Shown: positions 18,432 to 27,001, counted from the stretch's first letter. The stretch: DNA of 64,000 bases from Prevotella veroralis DSM 19559 = JCM 6290 (GCF_000377625.1 NZ_KB898332.1:62001-126000); one strand, 5' to 3'. The notes: generated from the sequence alone by a model not told the origin. Program-made: numbers and translations.

Positions 18432-18998
18432 TTAGATTTTACCAACGAGATCAATGCTTGGCTTCAATGTCTTTGCGCCTCTCGTCCATCTTGCTGGACA
18501 AACTTCTCCATCGTGAGTAGCGACAAATTGAGCTGCTTCAACCTTACGCACTAACTCTTCTGCATTACGTCCTATGCTGTTATCTTGTATTTCTGCAACC
18601 TTGATACGACCTTCTGGATCCACTAAGAATGTGCCACGATAAGCCACACCCTCATCCTCTTTGTAAACACCAAAGCCACGGCTCAATACGCCTGTAGGGT
18701 CAGCAAGCATGGTGTACTTAATCTTCTTGATGCTTTCAGATGCGTCATGCCATGCCTTGTGAACGAAGTGTGTATCACAACTAACCGAGAATACCTCAAC
18801 ACCCATAGCCTTTAATTGCTCGTACTTATCAGCAAGATCCTCTAACTCAGTAGGACATACGAATGTAAAGTCAGCTGGATAGAAGAAGAACAAAGCCCAC
18901 TTGCCTTCGATATCCTTGCTTGATACACTCTTGAACTGTCCGTCTTGGAAGGCTTGAACACTAAATTCTGGTGCTAATGAATTGATAATTGGTTCCAT
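18432..18998 (-). CDS. ahpC: alkyl hydroperoxide reductase peroxiredoxin
   Basis: A 188-residue typical 2-Cys peroxiredoxin that reduces H2O2, organic peroxides and peroxynitrite. The start at 18996-18998 gives the usual family N-terminus and length; a longer reading to 19046 runs into the promoter. The peroxidatic Cys48 sits in FTFVCPTEL and the resolving Cys167 in GEVCPARW. No ahpF follows, so the reductant may be encoded elsewhere. The gene is divergent from oxyR. Its promoter at 19044-19074 has a TCTATC/GATAGA inverted repeat directly upstream of the -33 element, which suggests activation by OxyR. Confidence 0.97.
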   Translation of the reverse strand: MEPIINSLAPEFSVQAFQDGQFKSVSSKDIEGKWALFFFYPADFTFVCPTELEDLADKYEQLKAMGVEVFSVSCDTHFVHKAWHDASESIKKIKYTMLADPTGVLSRGFGVYKEDEGVAYRGTFLVDPEGRIKVAEIQDNSIGRNAEELVRKVEAAQFVATHDGEVCPARWTRGAKTLKPSIDLVGKI

Positions 18999-19043
18999 AT
19001 ATGAATATACTTTAATTATGAGAAAATGTTTTGTTTCGTGATG

Positions 19044-19074
19044 CAAAGGTAGAGTTTATATTCGTCGTGACCAA
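19044..19074 (-). promoter_or_regulatory. ahpC promoter
   Basis: On the minus strand, TTG (19072-19074) and TACCTTTG (19044-19051) are separated by 20 bp. The ahpC start follows 45 bp later. Confidence 0.75.
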
Positions 19075-19083
19075 CTGATTATT

Positions 19084-19099
19084 TCTATCAGATGATAGA
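19084..19099. promoter_or_regulatory. candidate OxyR operator
   Basis: The perfect inverted repeat TCTATC-AGAT-GATAGA lies 10 bp upstream of the ahpC -33 element. Its ATAG/CTAT content resembles OxyR half-sites known from other bacteria, and oxyR is the divergent neighbour. Binding is inferred. Confidence 0.5.
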
Positions 19100-19260
19100 G
19101 AAAATCTATAAAGGACGTTAGGAGCATTGATAATGAAGTACTTACAGCGTGTTAGTAGTCGTCAATAATAATTGAGAATATTGATACCTATAAATCATGA
19201 TTATCACTTGTTTTTAGATTTATTACAGGCTAAGTCAATCTGAATTCAGCTTTTTATTCC

Positions 19261-19268
19261 TATATTTG
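19261..19268 (+). promoter_or_regulatory. oxyR -7 box
   Basis: TATATTTG lies 27 bp before the oxyR start. The -33 element is not clear. Confidence 0.45.
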
Positions 19269-19295
19269 TTGCATTCTTTATAGCTCAATAAGACG

Positions 19296-20198
19296 ATGAC
19301 ACTACAGCAATTAGAATATGTTATGGCACTGTATCGGCTCAAACATTTTGCCAAAGCAGCCGATGAGTGCAATGTAACACAGCCCACTCTAAGTTCGATG
19401 ATACAAAAGTTAGAGAATGAGTTGGGCGTTAAGATCTTCGATAGAAAACAGCAACCCATACAGCCAACAAAGGCTGGTAGGGTGGTGATAGAGCATGCGT
19501 GGAAGGTTCTCACACGTGCAAAGAAACTAAAACAGACAATAGAAGAGGAGCAGAAAACGCTTACGGGAACTTTTGAAGTGGCTGTTTTGCCAACGATAGC
19601 ACCTTATCTTATCCCACGATTCTTCCCTCAGTTGATGAAAGAACACCCTGAAATGGATGTGAGAATAACAGAGATGAAGACGGATGAAATGTGCCGTGCG
19701 ATTAGAAAAGGGAATATTGATGCAGGGATATTGGCGCAGGTGAGTGGTTTGGAAGAGATGAATTGTACCACACTCTACCATGAGCAGTTCCTGGCTTATG
19801 TAGCAAAAGAAGACCCATTGTACGCTTGTAAGTTCATACGACCAGCCGATTTGTCAGGAGAATACCTATGGTTATTGGACGAAGGGCACTGTTTTCGGGA
19901 TCAACTCGTTAAGTTTTGCCATCTTAAATCGGCTTCATTGAGTAAGAAGAGTTACAATCTTGGAAGCATAGAAACCTTTATGCGCATTGTTGAAAATGGT
20001 AAAGGGGTGACGTTTATACCGCAATTAGCATTGCCACAACTCAATGAAGAGCAACGCAAACTGGTGCGTTCTTTTGCCCATCCTGTGCCTTCGCGTGAGA
20101 TAGTTATGATGACTTCGCCTAACTTCATACGACATACATTGTTGGAGATGTTGGTGAATCGCATCAGAGAATCAATACCTGAAGAGATGAAGAAATAG
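19296..20198 (+). CDS. oxyR: LysR-type peroxide sensor OxyR
   Basis: A 300-residue LysR-family regulator with an N-terminal winged HTH (about 1-60, LEYVMALYRLKHFAKAADEC) and a substrate-binding-like domain. It is assigned to OxyR because GHCFRDQLVKFC places two cysteines at residues 199 and 208, the same numbers as the redox pair of E. coli OxyR. The divergent neighbour is ahpC. Oxidation by H2O2 should form a disulfide and switch it to activate peroxide defence genes. Length is normal and all key residues are present. Confidence 0.95.
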   Translation: MTLQQLEYVMALYRLKHFAKAADECNVTQPTLSSMIQKLENELGVKIFDRKQQPIQPTKAGRVVIEHAWKVLTRAKKLKQTIEEEQKTLTGTFEVAVLPTIAPYLIPRFFPQLMKEHPEMDVRITEMKTDEMCRAIRKGNIDAGILAQVSGLEEMNCTTLYHEQFLAYVAKEDPLYACKFIRPADLSGEYLWLLDEGHCFRDQLVKFCHLKSASLSKKSYNLGSIETFMRIVENGKGVTFIPQLALPQLNEEQRKLVRSFAHPVPSREIVMMTSPNFIRHTLLEMLVNRIRESIPEEMKK

Positions 20199-20237
20199 AT
20201 ATTTTGGACTGGCGAAAATAGACTTTTAGAAACGAAA

Positions 20238-20288
20238 AAGGCTGTATCAAATATCCAACAAACAATTGGAAACATTTGATACAGCCTT
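20238..20288. terminator. bidirectional terminator between oxyR and ddl
   Basis: The 15-bp arms AAGGCTGTATCAAAT/ATTTGATACAGCCTT lie between two convergent genes. A-rich sequence precedes it, so it can serve ddl on the minus strand, and it could also stop oxyR transcripts. Confidence 0.8.
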
Positions 20289-20321
20289 GTTCGTTATAGA
20301 TAGAAAATGCGTTCTTGTGAA

Positions 20322-21320
20322 TTACTTGAACTGATTTTCAACGATTTCACTCAATACTTCCTTGATATCTAAGCCTGCTGCACGCACCTGTTGAGGGATG
20401 AAACTGGTGGCAGTCATGCCTGGTGTGGTGTTAATCTCAAGCATATTGATAACGTCATTGCCCTCTTTATCCTTCGAGATGATATAGTCAATGCGGATGA
20501 TACCATTGGCATGTAGGATGTCATAAATGCGACTGGTTTCTGCTGCTACACGCTTTGCAGTGTCGGGATTGATACGTGCTGGGGTTATTTCCTGCACCTG
20601 TCCGTTGTATTTCGCATTGTAATCAAAGAACTCATTGCTGGTTACTACTTCCGTAGCAGGGAACACTATGGACTTATCTTTAGTCTTATAAACACCTTGC
20701 GAGATCTCTGTTCCATCCAAGAAACCCTCTATCATGACCTCATCACTCTCCATAAATGCAACGCGAAGGGCTGGTGCTAACTGGTCAATGTTCTTTACCT
20801 TTGATACACCAAAGCTACTTCCATCAGCGGCAGGCTTAACGAAACAAGGCATACCAAGGCGTTTTTCGATTTCCTCCTCATTGTATTCTTCACCGCGACG
20901 AAGCAATATGCTGTCTGCAACATTTACCCCGAAGCCACGGAGATAATTGTTCAGAACGTACTTATCGAAGGTTAATGCCTCGACTAAAACGCTTGATGTT
21001 GAATAAGGAAGGTGTATCAAATCGAAGTAACCTTGCATGATTCCATTCTCACCAGGGGCTCCATGAATGGTAATATACGCATAGTCGAACTCTACGTGTT
21101 TACCATTTTCGATAAAAGAAAAGTCATTCTTATCAATAGGAGCAGATGTTCCATCCTCTAACTCAACGTGCCAATCAATGCCTTTAACATCTACGATATA
21201 TATATTATAACGTTCCTTGTCAAAGAAAGAATACAATCCTTGTGCTGAATGCATTGATACATCATGTTCTGATGAGTCACCACCACATACGATGGCAATC
21301 GTTCGCTTCAAATCTTTCAT
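20322..21320 (-). CDS. ddl: D-alanine--D-alanine ligase
   Basis: A 332-residue cytoplasmic ATP-grasp enzyme that joins two D-Ala for the peptidoglycan stem. The N-terminus IAVVCGGDSSEHDVSMHS-like segment (residues about 8-25) contains the conserved GG-SSEH block. FVKPAADGSSFGVSKV (about 166-181) and the metal-binding LEINTTPGMT (about 296-305) are typical. It is the last gene of the PASTA-rluD-ddl run, 95 bp after rluD, an order common in Bacteroidota. A strong terminator follows. Confidence 0.96.
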   Translation of the reverse strand: MKDLKRTIAIVCGGDSSEHDVSMHSAQGLYSFFDKERYNIYIVDVKGIDWHVELEDGTSAPIDKNDFSFIENGKHVEFDYAYITIHGAPGENGIMQGYFDLIHLPYSTSSVLVEALTFDKYVLNNYLRGFGVNVADSILLRRGEEYNEEEIEKRLGMPCFVKPAADGSSFGVSKVKNIDQLAPALRVAFMESDEVMIEGFLDGTEISQGVYKTKDKSIVFPATEVVTSNEFFDYNAKYNGQVQEITPARINPDTAKRVAAETSRIYDILHANGIIRIDYIISKDKEGNDVINMLEINTTPGMTATSFIPQQVRAAGLDIKEVLSEIVENQFK

Positions 21321-21415
21321 TATACCTGTTTATTTAGTTCTATCTAACTGTTCCTGTCTTTCTCATTATGTTCTTGAGAGATAGAAACCTGTTTTACTTA
21401 TCTTATCATGTACTA

Positions 21416-22516
21416 TTACTGATTGTCAATACCTGTATGCCCATTGATAAACTCACGCCACTTCGTTATCAGTGAGGCTAAGTCTTGAGGCAAGTCACTC
21501 GTGAAATCCATTTGTTGACCAGTAACCGGATGGACGAAACCAAGTGTTCGGGCATGGAGTGCTTGACGATTACAAAGGGTCAAGCAGTTGCGTATGAAGG
21601 CTTTATAAGAGCTTGATCTCTGACCGCGAAGGATCTCAGTTCCACCGTAACGTTCATCTCCAAACAGGGGGTGACCGATATGTTTCATGTGTGCACGAAT
21701 CTGATGTGTACGTCCCGTTTCAAGTATACATTCGATGAGAGTTGTATAGCCGAAACGCTCAAGGACACGGTAATGAGTGACGGCAGGCTTGCCTATCTCT
21801 GAATCAGGAGGGAATACTGTCATGCGAAGCCTGTCCTTTGGATCACGTGCTATATTACCTTCTATACGCCCTTCATCAGCTGTTAGATTACCCCAAACGA
21901 GGGCATTGTAACTACGATGGGTGGTCTTATTGAAAAACTGTTTACCTAATATTGTCTTCGCATCAGGGGTCTTGGCAATCACCAATAAACCGCTTGTGTC
22001 TTTGTCAATTCGGTGCACTAATCCAACCTCTGGGTCGTTTGGGTCGAATGAAGGTAAGTCCTTCAAGTGCCAGGCAATAGCATTAATCAATGTTCCATGA
22101 AAGTTCCCTGCACCTGGATGAACGACTAATCCTGCAGGCTTATTAACCACCATTAAAGCATTGTCCTCATATACGATATCCAACGGAATCTCCTCTGCTT
22201 CAATGGTGTTATCATGCTTCGGTCTGTCAAGCATCAGTGTGATTGTATCCTCTGGGCGTACCTTGTAATTGCTCTTTACAGGTGCTCCATTCACATGAAT
22301 GAAGCCCGCATCGGCAGCTTTCTGAATACGATTACGACTGGAGTGTTGCATGCGTTCGAATAGAAACTTATCTATTCTCACTGGCACCTGACCTTTATCA
22401 ACTTCTACACGGAAGTGTTCGTACAACTCGCCATCACCCTCTTCTGACTCTGTGGAAGTCAGTAAGTCATCAGATAGTTCATCGTCATATAGCATTTCCT
22501 CGTCCGTTCTCATCAT
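21416..22516 (-). CDS. rluD: RluD-family 23S rRNA pseudouridine synthase
   Basis: A 366-residue protein. An acidic N-terminal extension (about 1-35) precedes an S4 RNA-binding domain (about 47-95, RIDKFLFERMQHSSRNRIQKA) and the RluA/RluD catalytic domain. The catalytic Asp is in GLVHRIDKDTSGLL (about 174-187), and RTHQIRAHM (about 269) is the second conserved motif. It should make pseudouridines in helix 69 of 23S rRNA. Two ATGs occur at the start. It begins 3 bp after the PASTA gene stop, so coupling is likely. Confidence 0.93.
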   Translation of the reverse strand: MMRTDEEMLYDDELSDDLLTSTESEEGDGELYEHFRVEVDKGQVPVRIDKFLFERMQHSSRNRIQKAADAGFIHVNGAPVKSNYKVRPEDTITLMLDRPKHDNTIEAEEIPLDIVYEDNALMVVNKPAGLVVHPGAGNFHGTLINAIAWHLKDLPSFDPNDPEVGLVHRIDKDTSGLLVIAKTPDAKTILGKQFFNKTTHRSYNALVWGNLTADEGRIEGNIARDPKDRLRMTVFPPDSEIGKPAVTHYRVLERFGYTTLIECILETGRTHQIRAHMKHIGHPLFGDERYGGTEILRGQRSSSYKAFIRNCLTLCNRQALHARTLGFVHPVTGQQMDFTSDLPQDLASLITKWREFINGHTGIDNQ

Positions 22517-22519
22517 GCT

Positions 22520-23299
22520 TTATTCTGTCGGTTTCGTTGATGAAGGATCTGCAGGTAAACCTGAATGAGAGGATGAATTAGAACTACCAGAGCCTGACTT
22601 CCCTCGTTCATCCTTTATTTCATTGCCGTTCTCATCAACGGGTACTTCCACATACTCATATACTTCATCATACTTCGGACGCTTCTGCTCCACTTCTACA
22701 TCTTCATATTCTGGCTCGTTCAAACCTGATGTATCAGTTATTTCTCGTGTACCATCTCCTACCTGTAAGACAATCACGGCATCAGCAGGTACACGATCGC
22801 CAGCTTGCACATGTTTGCCATTTACAAGAATACCATATATCCAGTCTTTCTCACCTGGTATATATTCTGGCTCACCAACTTTGAATCCCATAGATAATAA
22901 CTGGGCTTGCGCCTCACGCAAAGAGTTATTGTCTATGATGTCAGGAATAACCAATGAAGGTGCACTAGCAGCGTTAATTGTAACATAGATAACGTGTGTG
23001 GACTTAACGCGCTTACCACCAACTGGAGATTGCTCAAGTATGCAATCAGGAGGAAGATCCTTAACATATCCAGTGTCGGTAACCTCTATCTTTAGTCCAA
23101 CCTTATCCATGATATCAACCGCATCATCGTATTGTTTATGAATAACGTTCGGCACCACGATGGATTCACCGTGTAAGGTATAGTAGTCAAGACCGAACCT
23201 AACTCCTATTGCCAACAATAGAACAAGTATCACGATAGCAAGGATATTGCCCCAGATATATGTGCTATTAAACTTATGGAAGAACTCTCTTGATGTCAT
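22520..23299 (-). CDS. PASTA domain membrane protein
   Basis: A 259-residue protein from the ATG at 23297-23299; the codon before it is TTG. One TM helix (about 15-37) follows a short cytoplasmic end. Two clear PASTA domains and a likely third follow (about 43-190), with the pattern VVPNVIHKQYDDAVDIMDKVG, each ending in the QSP or LQVGDG type. The C-terminal tail (about 200-259) is acidic, then Ser-rich, and probably disordered. PASTA domains bind peptidoglycan fragments or beta-lactams. Here there is no kinase or penicillin-binding domain, so it would act as a wall-binding partner. It leads the rluD-ddl run. Confidence 0.88.
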   Translation of the reverse strand: MTSREFFHKFNSTYIWGNILAIVILVLLLAIGVRFGLDYYTLHGESIVVPNVIHKQYDDAVDIMDKVGLKIEVTDTGYVKDLPPDCILEQSPVGGKRVKSTHVIYVTINAASAPSLVIPDIIDNNSLREAQAQLLSMGFKVGEPEYIPGEKDWIYGILVNGKHVQAGDRVPADAVIVLQVGDGTREITDTSGLNEPEYEDVEVEQKRPKYDEVYEYVEVPVDENGNEIKDERGKSGSGSSNSSSHSGLPADPSSTKPTE

Positions 23300-23333
23300 C
23301 AATCTAATTAACTGACCTTAATAATAGATGCGG

Positions 23334-23365
23334 CAAAGGTAGATAAAAAAACGGAAAGAAGCAAA
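23334..23365 (-). promoter_or_regulatory. promoter of PASTA-rluD-ddl, overlapping the rpmH terminator
   Basis: On the minus strand TTTG (23362-23365) and TACCTTTG (23334-23341) are separated by 20 bp. The -33 element lies in the loop of the rpmH terminator hairpin. Confidence 0.75.
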
Positions 23366-23387
23366 GATTACCCTCTACTTCTTTCCG
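23352..23387 (-). terminator. rpmH terminator
   Basis: Arms CGGAAAGAAG/CTTCTTTCCG are followed on the minus strand by seven T (23345-23351). It lies 39 bp after the rpmH stop. Confidence 0.88.
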
Positions 23388-23425
23388 CTTCTGCGCTAAT
23401 TCCCTAAGGGGACAGCGTCTCGTTC

Positions 23426-23581
23426 TTACTTACCGTGATGTTCGTCAGAAACAGTTAACTTCTTACGACCCTTGGCACGACGTGCTGCTAATACGCGGCG
23501 ACCGTCCTTTGTAGCCATTCTCTCACGGAAACCGTGCTTGTTTACACGACGACGATTGTGAGGCTGAAATGTTCTTTTCAT
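23426..23581 (-). CDS. rpmH: 50S ribosomal protein L34
   Basis: A 51-residue basic ribosomal protein, read directly from the minus strand. It begins [18 protein letters not shown], the invariant L34 start, and continues with [26 protein letters not shown] sequence. The last residues (SDEHHGK) form a short tail found in this phylum. L34 is a structural component of the large subunit. It is often near dnaA and rnpA, but here it is divergent from efp, with its own promoter and terminator. Confidence 0.97.
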   Translation of the reverse strand: MKRTFQPHNRRRVNKHGFRERMATKDGRRVLAARRAKGRKKLTVSDEHHGK

Positions 23582-23651
23582 TGTTCTTATCCTATTTTAT
23601 TGTTATTATGCGAACTCTTTTCGACAGGATAAGACCTGTCGTTACGGGTTG

Positions 23652-23683
23652 CAAAATTACTTAATCTTTTTGAATTAACCAAA
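23652..23683 (-). promoter_or_regulatory. rpmH promoter
   Basis: On the minus strand TTTG (23680-23683) and TAATTTTG (23652-23659) are separated by 20 bp. The gene starts 70 bp later. Confidence 0.75.
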
Positions 23684-23732
23684 GAAACCATGTTTTTTAC
23701 GCCTTTTATTTATGTTTTTCCTATAATTTCTG

Positions 23733-23740
23733 TAACTTTG
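23733..23740 (+). promoter_or_regulatory. efp -7 box
   Basis: TAACTTTG lies 57 bp before the efp start. The -33 region is only T-rich. Confidence 0.55.
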
Positions 23741-23797
23741 CAGCGCGTTAAGTAGATGAAAAAGAACAAAAAGTAACAAATTAGATATTAGTAAATT

Positions 23798-24364
23798 ATG
23801 ATTAATTCACAGGAGATTAAGATTGGAACTTGCATCCGTCTTGATGGCAAGATTTGGACTTGTATCGACTTCCAACATCGTAAGCCAGGTAAAGGTAACA
23901 CCGTCATGATTACCAAACTGAAGAATGTTGCTGATGGTCGAGTACTTGAGCGCACATTCCAAGTAGGTTTCAAGCTCGAGGATGTACGCGTTGAACGTCG
24001 CCCATATCAGTACCTTTATCAGGATGCAACTGGTTACATCTTCATGAATCAGGAGACTTTTGAGCAGATTCCTATCCCTAAGCACCAGATTACAGGTTCT
24101 GACTATATGAAAGAAGGTGACGTTGTTGAGGTTGTTACTGATACCTCTGATGGCACAATCCTTCTTGCAGAAATGCCTGTTAAGACAACGCTTACTATCA
24201 CTCACAGTGAGCCAGGTGTAAAGGGTAACACTGCAACAAATGCAACTAAGCCAGCAACACTTGAGACTGGCGCAGTTGTTCGTGTTCCATTGTTCATCAA
24301 TGAGGGTGAGGTTATCCAGATCGATACTCGCGATGGTAGCTACCTGGGACGCGTTAACGCCTAA
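23798..24364 (+). CDS. efp: translation elongation factor P
   Basis: A 188-residue, three-domain tRNA mimic that relieves ribosome stalling at polyproline. Domain I includes QHRKPGKGNTVMITKLKN (about 28-45), where the lysine in PGKG is the conserved modification site. Domain III ends with IDTRDGSYLGRV, the family signature. Length is standard. A hairpin terminator follows at 24406-24448. Divergent from rpmH. Confidence 0.97.
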   Translation: MINSQEIKIGTCIRLDGKIWTCIDFQHRKPGKGNTVMITKLKNVADGRVLERTFQVGFKLEDVRVERRPYQYLYQDATGYIFMNQETFEQIPIPKHQITGSDYMKEGDVVEVVTDTSDGTILLAEMPVKTTLTITHSEPGVKGNTATNATKPATLETGAVVRVPLFINEGEVIQIDTRDGSYLGRVNA

Positions 24365-24405
24365 GCCTCTTCTACCTCGCAAGAGATAAACTACAAAGCA
24401 ATAAG

Positions 24406-24448
24406 AAAGACCATTTCCGAACTCCTTTCGAGTAAAGAAATGGTCTTT
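24406..24448 (+). terminator. efp terminator
   Basis: The 12-bp arms AAAGACCATTTC/GAAATGGTCTTT enclose a loop that itself contains an inverted repeat. A T-rich tract follows. Confidence 0.85.
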
Positions 24449-24558
24449 TCTTTGCTTGCCTTCGGAATCAGGCTTTGTTCTAGAGACAAAATGAATAAAG
24501 ACATATTTCTTAATGACATATTCCTTCATTGCTCATCATTCCCGTCTCTCAATATCCT

Positions 24559-24609
24559 AACTAACTTCCGTTAGGCACATCCCCTCCTTTTGAGGGGCTG
24601 GGGGAGGTC
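24559..24609. repeat. dispersed C/G-rich element, copy 1
   Basis: AACTAACTTCCGTTAGGCAC followed by CCCCTCC- and GGGGAGG-type tracts that can pair. The reverse complement of the same text sits inside the 110-bp repeats at 34561-34780, and a shorter form is at 35061-35103. Confidence 0.75.
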
Positions 24610-25083
24610 TTACCCTACCTGTGGTCCTCCTTCTTCTTTATTCTCCTTTTCCGTCTTTCCTTTCTCCTCCTTTTTCTTTTCCTTATCTTCTTTCCATTCT
24701 TCCCAATAAATATTATCTGAAACTAGCGAACGGGTAGCAACTTTATTGCTCTGTGTGCGTGAAGTCTCGGGAATAAAGCGGACACGGACGTTCTTAATCT
24801 GCTTTGCCGTCACTTCTTCTGGTTTTGCAATTCCCTTGTCGGCGTTGATCGTGTAGTAAAACGTACCAACGCCCTCCAACTTCACCGTGCGACCTTCTGC
24901 CATAAAGGATGCCATCACTTCGCCTAAGTCTTTCAGCACAGCATACGTGTCGCCACGACTCACCGTTGAAATCAGTGCCAATCGGTCAGCCACTTGGTCT
25001 GTCGTTACGGGCTTCCCCACGACTACTACCTGTGGATACCACAGACCTGTAATTTTCTTTTTTACTTTCTTGAAAAAAGCCAT
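24610..25083 (-). CDS. HU-like DNA-binding protein, long form
   Basis: A 157-residue basic protein with an HU/IHF-type core (about 1-122) and a highly charged C-terminal tail (about 125-157, K/E-rich). The core shows helical residues 25-60 (TTDQVADRLALISTVSRGD) and the arm region LEGVGTFYYTINADKGI. It corresponds to the Bacteroidota HU-related family, which is longer than HU and often encoded near surface or mobile genes. Its role is probably nucleoid or local DNA architecture; direct evidence is lacking. A 22-bp periodic array (locus C) lies directly upstream of it. Confidence 0.8.
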   Translation of the reverse strand: MAFFKKVKKKITGLWYPQVVVVGKPVTTDQVADRLALISTVSRGDTYAVLKDLGEVMASFMAEGRTVKLEGVGTFYYTINADKGIAKPEEVTAKQIKNVRVRFIPETSRTQSNKVATRSLVSDNIYWEEWKEDKEKKKEEKGKTEKENKEEGGPQVG

Positions 25084-25158
25084 AGTCTCAAACTTTTAAA
25101 GATTAATAAATAAATTTATAACAAACGATATGTAAATTATTTTCAAGTAATAGTCTAT

Positions 25159-25246
25159 CTCGGTCCGTTACAGAGGGTACCTCGGTCCTATACTGAGGTA
25201 CCCTTAGTCCTATACCGAGGGGGTCTTAGTCCTATACCGAGATACC
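25159..25246. repeat. 22-bp periodic array (locus C)
   Basis: There are four units of exactly 22 bp at 25159-25180, 25181-25202, 25203-25224 and 25225-25246. Their consensus is CTYRGTCCTATACYGAGR followed by four variable bases. Neighbouring units can pair, for example GGGTACCTC with GAGGTACCC. It lies between the fimbrillin-like gene end and the HU-like gene start. Confidence 0.85.
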
Positions 25247-25372
25247 CTCTTCTATAATGCGTTGATTACCAATTAGTTACACAAGACCTGTTTTTACCCC
25301 TATTTTGTCCTTTTTTTTCGCATTAAACTCCGCCTTTTAGAGGGCGACACCGGTAAAGGGCAAGCGCAAGGA

Positions 25373-26968
25373 CTACTTAAACGTCCCGACCCATTGACCG
25401 ATGTTGCGGTGGCCCAAGGTCACGTGGACGCCACCATTGCTGAAGGCCAGGATGTACGTGCTGGTGCTGCCCAACCAGTCAGAACTTGACGACCAATAGA
25501 GGCCTTCATAGGGAAAGTTGAGCAGCTGACCATCGGCGTAGTAACCCAAGGCGGGCAGGTAGAAGTAATTGTTTGCATCGGCTGCGGAAAGGAGACCGGA
25601 GTTGTTGATGCTACTATTGCTGTTGTCGTAGATCTTGTATGTTGTACGCATGTCGGTTGTATTATCGGCAGATTTTTCTGTGTCGTAATGATGCTCGGCT
25701 TGCAGCACGGACTTCTTCTTAAACCACATGCCACCTTTATATAAATGACCCATAGTGGTCCATAACTCGTCTTTGTCCCAACGTGGGTCGCCGTACATGC
25801 AATACCAAGACATCTCATTGGCGTTTGGAAGAGTTGCACACGAATGGGTGGCATTAAATGGTGAACCGTGACCCTCGTTCCAGTAACGAGGGTCAGTGTT
25901 GCTCTGGGGGTAGTTTGGTGAACTACCGCCATTGACTGTCGGCTGACCTGTGTTTCCTGGTAAGTGCTTTGTCCATTCATAACCTTTCCAGTATTGTTCC
26001 TGTGCATCCCACATATAATAATGGTTACCGTCGTAAGCACGTGTATTAAGGTTAGCAGTCACGTCATAGTAAGTGTTTGAGACGTAGTTTGTAGAAGGTA
26101 GCAACTTTGTGATAGTGCCCTCTACATTCGTTACTATATCTTTCACCCAATAGCGCACTCTTAATATATGGGAACCTGGCTTGATTATCATGTAAGCTCC
26201 GTTGGTAGTTCTACTGGCAGAGCTGTTGGTCAGTGGGAAACCGTGAGGATTGCTACTACTACTCCAACCGCCTGTAGTCAAGACAATTTGCTTGCCACCT
26301 GCTGAAGCGTCTAGATTATCCGTACTGGGGTTAATGGTGTAAGTTTCTGCTATATCATTGTCGGAAGTAACTTCTATCTTTCTTAAGTAGCAGTTCTGTA
26401 GGACTGTGTTACTTGTGTAAGGCTGAAAGACAAGATAAGCTGGTTGATGCTCAAGTGTAAACTTGAACTGCTGTTTGCCTGTCACCTTGTTTGCTGTTGC
26501 AGAGCCATAGTCACCAGATGTGCCGAAGTGCTCCGTATTGTCTGGGGATGTCTGTTGCTGGGTAGAAGAGATGGTTACGGCATTACCGCTACTATTCTTA
26601 CCCAAGTAATAAACCTTATAGCTTGTACTTGCTGTAAACTTACCTGGTACTTTATACTTAAAGGCTGCAACCTTACTTGTTGGGGCATTCGTGCTCTTCT
26701 GCCATGTGCCGTCGTCGTCCTTTACGTAGATATAGTCGCCAGCTTCCCAATAGAAGTCTCCACTGTTGTAATCCATTGAGGTGCGGGTCTTTGTTTCATC
26801 ACCTGCCACGAAAGTTGTGAGGTTCTTGTCGTTATCATCATTTGGGCTGGTGGGGGTCTGTGCCACGTCTTCATTAGCGCAGGATGCAAAAGCCATCGCT
26901 ATGCCAAACACGACAGCTAAAGACTTTAGTCGTGCTGTAAATGAATGTTGTCTCATTGTTTTCTTCAT
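25373..26968 (-). CDS. fimbrillin-like lipoprotein with C-terminal FISUMP-like domain
   Basis: A 531-residue predicted lipoprotein with a lipobox ending in AFASC at Cys30. The N-terminal domain (about 40-320) resembles the fimbrillin family: DETKTRTSMDYNSGDFYWEAGD, given here as its motif TRTSM and WEAGD, is the typical start. The region after about 330 (YYMWDAQEQYW, then CATLPNANEMSWY, LPALGYYADGQL and YWSSSS) looks like a FISUMP-type domain. It should be surface-exposed and could be an adhesin or a fimbrial tip protein. The small gene upstream is probably in the same operon. The N-terminal assignment is by pattern, and no partner fimbrial genes are in the window. Confidence 0.65.
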   Translation of the reverse strand: MKKTMRQHSFTARLKSLAVVFGIAMAFASCANEDVAQTPTSPNDDNDKNLTTFVAGDETKTRTSMDYNSGDFYWEAGDYIYVKDDDGTWQKSTNAPTSKVAAFKYKVPGKFTASTSYKVYYLGKNSSGNAVTISSTQQQTSPDNTEHFGTSGDYGSATANKVTGKQQFKFTLEHQPAYLVFQPYTSNTVLQNCYLRKIEVTSDNDIAETYTINPSTDNLDASAGGKQIVLTTGGWSSSSNPHGFPLTNSSASRTTNGAYMIIKPGSHILRVRYWVKDIVTNVEGTITKLLPSTNYVSNTYYDVTANLNTRAYDGNHYYMWDAQEQYWKGYEWTKHLPGNTGQPTVNGGSSPNYPQSNTDPRYWNEGHGSPFNATHSCATLPNANEMSWYCMYGDPRWDKDELWTTMGHLYKGGMWFKKKSVLQAEHHYDTEKSADNTTDMRTTYKIYDNSNSSINNSGLLSAADANNYFYLPALGYYADGQLLNFPYEGLYWSSSSDWLGSTSTYILAFSNGGVHVTLGHRNIGQWVGTFK

Positions 26969-27001
26969 TGTTACTTTGTTCGTTTTGTTAATAACTCTCT
27001 G

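Noticed and set aside
23807..24529. 240-codon minus-strand frame over efp
   Set aside because: It lies antisense to elongation factor P, which has all family motifs.
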